64,000 nt of DNA, taken from Butyricicoccus faecihominis. GTDB taxonomy: Bacteria; Bacillota; Clostridia; Oscillospirales; Butyricicoccaceae. Positions 53,134-60,181 of the stretch are shown here, one piece after another. The notes under the pieces were generated by a model. That model was not told the origin of the DNA, ran no database searches, and saw only the letters and a list, made by a program, of their open reading frames with translations. The stretch lies in contig NZ_JANGCE010000007.1 in assembly GCF_024462775.1 (NCBI RefSeq), positions 43,382 to 107,381 on the forward strand, written 5' to 3'. Position 1 is the first letter of the stretch. Each line of letters opens with the position of its first letter. The translations under genes and the position numbers were made by a program.

Positions 53134-54495
53134 TTATCCCTTGTCGACGATCACCGTACCCGCGTTCTTCGCGGCAAGACCGTTTTGGATGCGCTGAACG
53201 GCTTCGTCAAAGCCGACGGAGACCTGCTCGCCGGACGCCATATCCTTGACGGCGTACACCTGACCCGCGATCTCATCCTCGCCGAGGAAAATAACATACG
53301 GGATACTCAGCTTGTCCGCGTAGCCGATCTTGGCCTTGAATTTTTTCTGCTCGCCGTAAAGCTGCGCGCGAACGCCCGCCTGCCGCAGCCCCGTCGCCAG
53401 CGCGATCGCGGGCGCGAGGTCGTCCGTCATGGGCAGGATGAGCACATCGGCCGGGGCGGTCAGGCTTTCGCCGTTCAAATAGCCCTGCTCGCCAAGCACA
53501 TAGAACAGCCGGGTCAGGCCGATCGAAATGCCGACGCCCGGAAGCTGCTTATCGGTATAGTATTCCGCCAGATTATCGTACCGGCCGCCCGAACAGATCG
53601 AGCCGATCTCCGGATGGTCGAGCATGGTGGTCTCGTACACGGTGCCGGTGTAATAATCCAGCCCGCGCGCGATGGTCAGGTCGATCTCAAAATGGTCGGC
53701 GGGCACGCCGAAGGCCGCCATATAGGTCGCGACGGTCTTAAGCTCGTCCGCGCCGGCGTCAAACACTTCGTTCCTGCCCCGATAAGCTTCCAGCGCGGCA
53801 AGAATGCCCTCGGTGCCGCCGGGCGTCGCGATAAAGGCCAAAAGCTCGTCCGCTGTTTCTGCGGATACGCCGAAGTCCTCGGTCAGAATCTCTTTTACCT
53901 TTGCCGCGCCGATCTTCTCCAGCTTATCGACCGTGCGCATCACGTCGCCCGCTTTTTCGGTCAGTCCCAAAATGGCGAAAAAGCCGTTGAGCACCTTGCG
54001 GTTGTTGATGCGGATCTTGAAGCGCTTTAAGCCGAGCGTGGAAAACGTCCGGTAGATAATGCTCGGCACCTCGGCTTCGTTCACGATATCGAGCTTGCCG
54101 TCGCCGATCACGTCGATATCGGCCTGATAAAACTCGCGGAAACGGCCGCGCTGCGCGCGCTCGCCGCGATAGACCTTGCCGATCTGGTAGCGGCGGAACG
54201 GGAACGTCAGCTCGCCGTAATGCTGGGCCACGTATTTGGCCAGCGGCACGGTCAGATCAAAGCGGAGGGAAAGATCGCTGTCCCCCTTCTGGAAACGGTA
54301 GATCTGCTTCTCCGTTTCGCCGCCGCCCTTGGCAAGCAGCACCTCGGAGGATTCGATCAGCGGTGTATCGAGCGGATAAAAGCCGTAAAGCGCGTAGGTT
54401 TCGCGCAGCACCTGCATGATGCGCTCCATTTGCATCTGCGGCGCGGGCAGCAGCTCCATAAAGCCGGATAGGGTTCTTGGTTTTACTTTATCCAT
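53134..54495 (-). CDS. hisS: HisS, histidyl-tRNA synthetase
   Basis: 453 residues, a little longer than the typical 420-430. Class II motif 2 is RRYQIGKVYRGERAQRGRFREFYQADIDVIG; the histidine-binding loop is ARGLDYYTGTVYE; motif 3 is GISIGLTRLFYVL; the anticodon domain starts near ADVLILPMTDD. This is the catalytic synthetase, distinct from the HisZ half of hisZG at 2504-4126, which lacks the intact histidine loops. It is in an operon with aspS. Confidence 0.95.
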   Translation of the reverse strand: MDKVKPRTLSGFMELLPAPQMQMERIMQVLRETYALYGFYPLDTPLIESSEVLLAKGGGETEKQIYRFQKGDSDLSLRFDLTVPLAKYVAQHYGELTFPFRRYQIGKVYRGERAQRGRFREFYQADIDVIGDGKLDIVNEAEVPSIIYRTFSTLGLKRFKIRINNRKVLNGFFAILGLTEKAGDVMRTVDKLEKIGAAKVKEILTEDFGVSAETADELLAFIATPGGTEGILAALEAYRGRNEVFDAGADELKTVATYMAAFGVPADHFEIDLTIARGLDYYTGTVYETTMLDHPEIGSICSGGRYDNLAEYYTDKQLPGVGISIGLTRLFYVLGEQGYLNGESLTAPADVLILPMTDDLAPAIALATGLRQAGVRAQLYGEQKKFKAKIGYADKLSIPYVIFLGEDEIAGQVYAVKDMASGEQVSVGFDEAVQRIQNGLAAKNAGTVIVDKG

Positions 54496-54520
54496 AATCT
54501 GTCGTTCTCCTGTTTTGCAT

Positions 54521-54545
54521 CAAAACGCCCCCCATTCGGAGGGCG
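54521..54545 (-). terminator. Terminator after mgsA
   Basis: CGCCCCCC (54526-54533) and GGAGGGCG (54538-54545) form an eight-base-pair stem with one G-U pair and a four-base loop, followed on the minus strand by TTTTG. It separates minD-mgsA from hisS-aspS. Confidence 0.65.
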
Positions 54546-54624
54546 CTGAATAAATTTCGTAATGTGCCGTTCCGGGACAGGGGCAGAGACCGCCGCAAGA
54601 AACCCGGAAGGACAGTTTACGTTG

Positions 54625-55032
54625 TTAGCGATTTTTGGGATTGACGATATTACGCCAATCGAGGTCGCCGCGGTCAAGGCCAAGGATCAGCATTTCCGCG
54701 GTGGCGGAATTGGTCGCGATCGGGATGTTATGCATATCGCACAGGCGCGCGATCGCGTGCACATCGGGCTCGTACTGGGCGTTGGTCATGGGGTCGCGGA
54801 AAAACAGAACAAGGTCGATTTCGTTGTAGGCCACACGAGCGGAGATTTGTTCCTCGCCGCCCTGCATGCCCGCAAGACATTTTTCGATTTTAAGGCCGGT
54901 TGCCTCTTCTACGAATTTACCGGTCGTGCCGGTAGCGCATATATTGTGCTTTGCCAGAATACCGCAGTAAGCCATACAGAACTGAACCATCAGTTCCTTT
55001 TTGCGGTCATGTGCGATCAGCGCTACGTTCAT
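54625..55032 (-). CDS. mgsA: Methylglyoxal-synthase-like protein with altered active-site residues
   Basis: 135 residues from the ATG at 55032 (the longer open frame contains part of minD's flank and has no start signal). The MgsA fold is clear: IAHDRKKEL with His8-Asp9, the phosphate loop TGTTGKFVEEATG (34-46), LFFRDPM with Asp80 and NIPIATNSATAE. Compared with E. coli MgsA as I recall it, the catalytic Asp71 is replaced by Glu60 (GGEEQ instead of GGDQQ) and His98 by Tyr87 (QYEPDV instead of PHDPDV), while Asp101 remains as Asp90. Activity on dihydroxyacetone phosphate may be weak or changed. It follows minD in a cluster of cell-shape genes, the usual site for mgsA in Clostridia. Confidence 0.8.
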   Translation of the reverse strand: MNVALIAHDRKKELMVQFCMAYCGILAKHNICATGTTGKFVEEATGLKIEKCLAGMQGGEEQISARVAYNEIDLVLFFRDPMTNAQYEPDVHAIARLCDMHNIPIATNSATAEMLILGLDRGDLDWRNIVNPKNR

Positions 55033-55088
55033 ATGCGATCCATCCCCTTTCAGACTTGTCTGAAGCGTCGGCGATACGGAGCCGATCT

Positions 55089-55832
55089 TTAGATTTTCAT
55101 TAGCGGTACGCGCTCGCCTTCGAGCCGCCGCGCGATGTTGGAAAAGGCGCGCGCCGCGCCGGTATGCTTGATGGAAAGGATGCTGTTGCCGCGGTTTGAG
55201 CACGCGATGATATCCTCGTCCTCAGGCACGATGCCGAGCAGCGGCAGCCCGGCGCCATCCATGGCGTCGTCGATATTGTCCGCCTTGCCGCTGCGGATCA
55301 GCTGCGGGCGAACACGATTGAGAATCATACGTATACGGGCAATGCAATATTCCTCTTCCAGCTTACGCGCGCAACGCTCCGCGCCGCGGATACAGGCGCT
55401 GTCCGGCGTGGTGACGATAATGGCCTGCGTTGCAATGTGAGCGGAAAAGGAAAGCTCAGCCGGAAGACCGGCCGGGCCGTCGATCAACAGGTACTCAAAG
55501 CCTGCTTCCTCCGCTTGCACGGCAAGTTGCTCCATGCCGCGCTCGCTGAGTGCGGGCAGCGCGACCGGCGCCGTCAGCAGGCTCAGTCTTTCATATGTGG
55601 GGTGATGCGCGATCGCATCCGCAAGCGGCACCGCGCCGCCCGCCACATCGGCAAAGGAATAAACCACGCGGTCGGACATGCCGAGCGCGATGTCGAGATT
55701 TCGCAGGCCACAGTCTCCGTCGATCAGGAGCACACGGCGGCCGAGCAGCGACAGCGCCGCGCCCGCGCCCGCGGTAAAGGAGGTCTTGCCCGTGCCTCCC
55801 TTGCCGGATGCAACCAATATGACTTTCAACAT
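55089..55832 (-). CDS. minD: MinD, septum-site determining ATPase, without visible membrane-targeting tail
   Basis: 247 residues with the deviant Walker A GKGGTGKT (10-17, including Lys11 and Lys16), LLIDGDCGLRNLDIALG and LLIDGPAG. MinD normally places MinC at the poles to block FtsZ. Here the protein ends VPLMKI just where other MinDs continue into the 15-20-residue amphipathic membrane helix (KGFLKRLF type), so direct membrane binding is questionable. No minC or minE is beside it. GGAGG is right before the ATG; the promoter at 55865-55893 drives minD-mgsA. Confidence 0.88.
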   Translation of the reverse strand: MLKVILVASGKGGTGKTSFTAGAGAALSLLGRRVLLIDGDCGLRNLDIALGMSDRVVYSFADVAGGAVPLADAIAHHPTYERLSLLTAPVALPALSERGMEQLAVQAEEAGFEYLLIDGPAGLPAELSFSAHIATQAIIVTTPDSACIRGAERCARKLEEEYCIARIRMILNRVRPQLIRSGKADNIDDAMDGAGLPLLGIVPEDEDIIACSNRGNSILSIKHTGAARAFSNIARRLEGERVPLMKI

Positions 55833-55864
55833 AACGCCTCCGAAGCTAAAAATCTATGTGTATC

Positions 55865-55893
55865 ATTATACACGAGAAAACCACAATTTACAA
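55865..55893 (-). promoter_or_regulatory. Promoter of minD-mgsA
   Basis: Minus-strand TTGTAA (55893-55888), 17-base spacer, TATAAT (55870-55865), 33 bases before minD. Confidence 0.75.
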
Positions 55894-55947
55894 GCGTTTC
55901 AGCAAATATTTACGCCTGTTGCGTCGAAGCGGCGCGGCATGGGGCGC

Positions 55948-58011
55948 TTAGTTTAAAAGCGCGTTCTCCTTCTCCACCGTTTCCACTAAATCCGGCTCGG
56001 TCTTGAAGTAGGCGTCGAAAATATCGCGCACGACCGGGGCGACCGACGCGCCGTGCTGCGCGGCCTCGCCCACCACGCACACCGCGATCTGCGCATCCTC
56101 AAACGGACCAAAGGCCACAAACACACCGTTGGACTTTTCCGGGTCGTTGGTTTCCGCCGTACCGGTCTTGCCTCCGATCTTGATCGGATAATCGGCGAAC
56201 ACGGTGGCGGCGGTGCCGCCCTCGGCGGTAACCTCGGCCATGCCGGTCATAACGGTATCGCGCGTCTTGTCTGAAAAGGTGACATTGCCGAGGACCTCCG
56301 GCTCATCGGTCTTGACGACCTCGCCGTAATCGTAGCTCTTCACGTTTTTGACCAGCGTCGGCTTATAGACCGTGCCGCCGTTGACGACCGCCGCAATATA
56401 ATTGCATAGCTGCAAGGGCGTGAACCAGTTGTCCGACTGGCCGATGGCCGCCTGCACGTCGTCGCCGCCCTGCCACTCGCGCAGCGTCGGGTCGTTATCC
56501 AGCATTTTTTCGCGGGTTTCCGGGCCGGCGGCCTGACCTGCCGCCTCGCCCACCTCAATACCGGTCACCTGACCCAGACCAAAACTTTTGCACCATTTTT
56601 CAAGCGCCGCGCCCGTCAGCTGCTGGCCTACGTTGTAGAAGAATGTGTTGCACGAATATTTGATCGCGTTGACCACATCATAGGTAGCCGGATGCTCATG
56701 GTTATTACACTCAAATTTCTGTCCGCCGTATTCAAAAACGCCCGTACAGGTAAACGATGTGTTTTCATCGATCACGCCGGTCTCCAGCGCCGCGATGGCG
56801 GAAAGCACCTTAAAGGTGGAACCCGGCGCGTACAGACCGCTGGTGGCGCGGTTGGTAAAGGGCTTTCGGCTATCCTTTTCCAACTCCTCAAACTCTTTGT
56901 TAAAGGTCGCGAGGTTATAGGTCGGATACGAGGCCATGGCCAGCACCTCGCCCGAGTGCATGTCGAGCACGACGGCCGCGCCGCCGTGGCCGTAGCCGGA
57001 CACATTCTCCGCCAGCGACTGCTCCGCCGCTTTTTGCAGCTCCAGATCGATGGTGAGCACCACGTTGTTGCCCGGCTCGGGCGCGTAGGAATTCGTTTGT
57101 CCACTGAGATTATCGCCGCCGAGCGTGGTCTCCACCGTGGCGGAACCGGAGGTGCCGTGCAGGTAGGATTCCATCGCCTTTTCAATGCCGGAATCGCCTA
57201 CCGAATCGTTCAAGTTGTAGCCCGGGACATTTTGATAGCCTGAATTGCCATCCGTGCCATACCAGTCCTCGGTCCACATCGGGTGAACGGTGCCAAGCAG
57301 GTGCGCGGCGTATTCGGTATCATATTGCCGCACGGACTCGGTCTGAAAATCAACGCCCGCGTACTTTTTGTGGTTTTCCTTTACCTTTGCGATCAGGTCG
57401 ACCGTGACATCGGTCGCCAACGTAAAGTTTTGCCGCATATCAAAGCCGACCGTGCGCATGCTGTAATAAAGGCCGACCACCGTACGCACATCCTGCTGGG
57501 AATAAGTATCCGGCAATTTCAAATACACCCGCATGGCTTCGATAAACTCGGGCGCGGTCGCGGTATTGCCGACATGGATCTTGTTTTCGCTTTCCGCCAT
57601 ATACTTACGCAGCTTTGTCATTGCCTCATCCGCGTTTTCCGCCGTAAAGGTATAGGGCGCGGTTTTTGAGATCGGCATCACGTCCTTGACTTCGCCGCCG
57701 TCCGCTTCGACCATGCGCGTCAGCTCCAGCAGGCGGTCGAATTGGCCCTCGGTCTGCCAGTTAGAATAGGTCAGCACCATGGAAAAGGCCGTGCGGTTGG
57801 TCACGAGAGGACGGCCGTAGCGATCCAGTATTTCGCCGCGCGCGGCGGAGACCGTCGTGATCGTCGTCAGGTGCACCGCTGCCTTTTTCACGTTTTCCTC
57901 GCCGTGGACTAGCTGCAACTGCGTCAGCTTCCATCCGGCGAGCGAGGCGCACACCAGAAGCACGCAGGCAAGCGCGATCAAGCGGCGCAGCAGTTGATTT
58001 TTATTCACCAT
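55948..58011 (-). CDS. mrdA: Penicillin-binding protein 2 (elongasome transpeptidase)
   Basis: 687 residues. One N-terminal membrane helix (about 9-30), a PBP dimerisation domain (SAARGEILDRYGRPLVTNR), then the transpeptidase domain with active-site Ser398-Lys401 (STFK), Ser453-x-Asn455 (SCN) and Lys615-Thr-Gly (KTG). It cross-links peptidoglycan during cell elongation with MreC, MreD and RodA. The position right after mreD is typical. rodA is not present next to it. Confidence 0.95.
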   Translation of the reverse strand: MVNKNQLLRRLIALACVLLVCASLAGWKLTQLQLVHGEENVKKAAVHLTTITTVSAARGEILDRYGRPLVTNRTAFSMVLTYSNWQTEGQFDRLLELTRMVEADGGEVKDVMPISKTAPYTFTAENADEAMTKLRKYMAESENKIHVGNTATAPEFIEAMRVYLKLPDTYSQQDVRTVVGLYYSMRTVGFDMRQNFTLATDVTVDLIAKVKENHKKYAGVDFQTESVRQYDTEYAAHLLGTVHPMWTEDWYGTDGNSGYQNVPGYNLNDSVGDSGIEKAMESYLHGTSGSATVETTLGGDNLSGQTNSYAPEPGNNVVLTIDLELQKAAEQSLAENVSGYGHGGAAVVLDMHSGEVLAMASYPTYNLATFNKEFEELEKDSRKPFTNRATSGLYAPGSTFKVLSAIAALETGVIDENTSFTCTGVFEYGGQKFECNNHEHPATYDVVNAIKYSCNTFFYNVGQQLTGAALEKWCKSFGLGQVTGIEVGEAAGQAAGPETREKMLDNDPTLREWQGGDDVQAAIGQSDNWFTPLQLCNYIAAVVNGGTVYKPTLVKNVKSYDYGEVVKTDEPEVLGNVTFSDKTRDTVMTGMAEVTAEGGTAATVFADYPIKIGGKTGTAETNDPEKSNGVFVAFGPFEDAQIAVCVVGEAAQHGASVAPVVRDIFDAYFKTEPDLVETVEKENALLN

Positions 58012-58044
58012 TGAAAAAAGACCTCACAAATCAGCTCCGAAAAC

Positions 58045-58554
58045 TTATCTGGACTCGAATTTTTTGCTTATTTTCTTCACCGGCGCGTATACCAGAAAGC
58101 TGAGCGCCGCCGTGAGCACCGCGCCGCCGAACACCTGCTGCATCACCAGCCCGAACGAAGCCCCGTGCATGGGCAGCAGGTAGCAAAAATAGCGCAAAAG
58201 CCCTATCAGAATCATTTCACCGGCGGAAAGCATCATCATCGATACATAGTTGCGGCTGAGCGTGAGCCTGCTGAGCGAGCCCGCGATAAAGCCGAACAGT
58301 AAAAAGAAGATGGGATAGACCCCGTCGATGCCGACAAAGCCCAAATCGTACAAAACGCCCACCGCAACGCCCATGATAACGCCTTCGACCGGACCGTCCA
58401 ACAGGGCGGCCGCCGCGACGAAGCACGGCAGCAGGTCGATATGAAAGCCGCGCACCGAGAAGTAGCGGCCCCAGCTGCTTTGCAGCGCAAAATACACGAC
58501 CGCCAACAGAATATATAATAAATTTTTAGGAATGGATACCTGTTCTCTCTGCAT
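58045..58554 (-). CDS. mreD: MreD, rod shape-determining membrane protein
   Basis: 169 residues, five or six membrane helices. It starts LLYILLAVVYFALQSSW and contains the family's FHIDLLPCFVAAAALLDGPVEGVIMGVAVGVLYDL. It links MreC to the cell-wall synthases. It begins six bases after mreC and 33 bases before the PBP2 gene. Confidence 0.93.
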   Translation of the reverse strand: MQREQVSIPKNLLYILLAVVYFALQSSWGRYFSVRGFHIDLLPCFVAAAALLDGPVEGVIMGVAVGVLYDLGFVGIDGVYPIFFLLFGFIAGSLSRLTLSRNYVSMMMLSAGEMILIGLLRYFCYLLPMHGASFGLVMQQVFGGAVLTAALSFLVYAPVKKISKKFESR

Positions 58555-58560
58555 GCTTTT

Positions 58561-59400
58561 TTACTCCGTGATCGTGTAGTCGGTGATGATGGACACGCTT
58601 GTCACCGTATCCACATTGACAAACGGCTTGATGACCGCGTAATAGGAAATACCGTTTTCCTCGGTCAGCACGCTTTCGACCGTGCCGATCATCACGCCCT
58701 TGGGGAACACGCCGCCGCGGCCCGAGGTTTCCACCGTGTCGCCGATGACAATGTCCGCATCCTCCTTCAAATAGGAAAGGCGCAGGTTGCCCTCGCTCAT
58801 CATGTCGTAGTTGCCTTCGGCAATGGCGGCTTCGCGCGTGCGCGTAACCAGCGCGCCGCACTGCATTTCCACATCCACCACGGTCGTAACGGTACAATAG
58901 TTGGACGCGACCTGACTGACATAGCCGACCATGCCGTCCTCTGTCGTGACAAGATCGTTCACCTCGACCCCGTGGGAGGTACCCTTGTCGAGCGTCAGCG
59001 TCATGGCCCAGTCGCCCGGGTTGCGGCCTATTACCTCGGCGGTCTGCTGCGTCAGGTCGCGGCTGCGCTCGGCGCGGCCCAGTTCCTGCCGCAGGCGGTC
59101 GTTTTCATCCAGCGCGATCTGTGCGTCGCGCACCTTCTGTTCCATTTCGCGCACCTGTTTTTTCAGGCTTTCGTTTTCAGCCTTCAGGTCGTCCACTTCA
59201 AAAAAATATTCGTGCCCCTTGCCAAATAGCCCGGTAATGCCGGTGCCCAGCCTTTGGATCGGCGTTACGACCATGCCGGCCAGCTTTGTCACAGGCGACG
59301 GATTGCCCGTCACGCCGCTATATAACGCGGAAAGCACGCAGATCGCTATGATCGCGGCGATCACGACAACAAAGCGCGAGGTTATGTTCTTCCTACGCAA
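58561..59400 (-). CDS. mreC: MreC, rod shape-determining protein
   Basis: 279 residues: an N-terminal membrane helix (FVVVIAAIIAICVLSALY), a coiled coil (about 70-112, DDLKAENESLKKQV), and the double-beta MreC domain with VIGRNPGDWAMTLTLDKG and GMVGYVSQVASNY. It scaffolds the elongation machinery outside the membrane. MreB, usually encoded directly upstream, is missing here: the 59-base gap leads straight to maf. Confidence 0.94.
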   Translation of the reverse strand: MRRKNITSRFVVVIAAIIAICVLSALYSGVTGNPSPVTKLAGMVVTPIQRLGTGITGLFGKGHEYFFEVDDLKAENESLKKQVREMEQKVRDAQIALDENDRLRQELGRAERSRDLTQQTAEVIGRNPGDWAMTLTLDKGTSHGVEVNDLVTTEDGMVGYVSQVASNYCTVTTVVDVEMQCGALVTRTREAAIAEGNYDMMSEGNLRLSYLKEDADIVIGDTVETSGRGGVFPKGVMIGTVESVLTEENGISYYAVIKPFVNVDTVTSVSIITDYTITE

Positions 59401-59459
59401 GAATTGATTGCTCCCTTCGAGTTAAGTTCGATCAAAAGCCGCGCCTTACGCGGCCCTTG

Positions 59460-60026
59460 CTACACGGCAACGCCGAGATCGCGGAGGATGCGGTTCAGGC
59501 CTGCGACAGGCAGGCCCATCACGCTGTAGTAATCGCCGGCGATGCCTTCGATCAGCAGCGCGCCGTGGCCCTGAATCCCGTAAGCGCCCGCTTTATCGAG
59601 CGGCTCGCCGGTGGCCAGATACTTTTCCAGCTCATCCTCATCAAAGGCGCGAAAGGTAACGAGCGTGCGCGTCAAAAGCGTTCTCGTTTCCCCAATGGGC
59701 GGCTGCACGGCAAGGCCGGTCAGCACCTCGTGCGTGCGGCCGCGCAGCATGCGCAGCATTTCGCGGGCGCGGCCGGGTCCCTCCGGCTTGCCGAGCGCGA
59801 TCCCGTCGATCGTTACGAGCGTATCCGAGCCAATGCAATACGCATTTGGGTACGCTTCATGCGCCTTTTCCGCTTTTCCGCGCGACAGGCGCACGACCTC
59901 CTGCCCCAACGGCGCGCCGGGCAAAAGCGTTTCATCCGTGTCCATCGGGGCCACGGTAAAGTTTTCGGTGATCAGCCCGAGCAGCTCGCGCCGCCGTGGC
60001 GAAGCCGATGCTAATATGAGTTCCAT
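59460..60026 (-). CDS. maf: Maf-family nucleotide pyrophosphatase
   Basis: 188 residues. The N-terminal ILASASPRRRELL, the catalytic block GSDTLVTIDG and KAGAYGIQGHGALLIEGIAGDYYSVMGLP are diagnostic. Maf proteins hydrolyse dTTP/UTP and modified nucleotides and have been linked to septum arrest; location before mreC is common. It is the first gene of the maf-mreC-mreD-mrdA unit. Confidence 0.95.
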   Translation of the reverse strand: MELILASASPRRRELLGLITENFTVAPMDTDETLLPGAPLGQEVVRLSRGKAEKAHEAYPNAYCIGSDTLVTIDGIALGKPEGPGRAREMLRMLRGRTHEVLTGLAVQPPIGETRTLLTRTLVTFRAFDEDELEKYLATGEPLDKAGAYGIQGHGALLIEGIAGDYYSVMGLPVAGLNRILRDLGVAV

Positions 60027-60046
60027 ACATACCCCTTGCTATCCCT

Positions 60047-60176
60047 GTGATAATTAGTAATGAGGAATTAGTAGTTAGTAATTGGATAGGTAGGAATTGA
60101 AGGAGGTCGACCATAGGCCGATATTGAAATTACCGCGCGGCGCGCGGGACCGCAATTCCTAATTCCTAACTAATTT
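60047..60176. repeat. AT-rich terminal inverted-repeat element upstream of maf
   Basis: It begins with TAATTAGTAATGAGGAATTAG units (60049-60083) and ends with AATTCCTAATTCCTAACTAATT (60153-60175), near-complementary, around a GC-rich centre with GCGCGGCGCGCG (60135-60146). Same build and about the same size as 2363-2511. Maf's promoter was not found, so it may be within this element. Confidence 0.5.
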
Positions 60177-60181
60177 GTCCG

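Noticed and set aside
54496..54624. Possible T-box riboswitch before hisS-aspS
   Set aside because: No T-box sequence, specifier loop or anti-terminator is visible in the 129-base gap; the hairpin there is better explained as the mgsA terminator.
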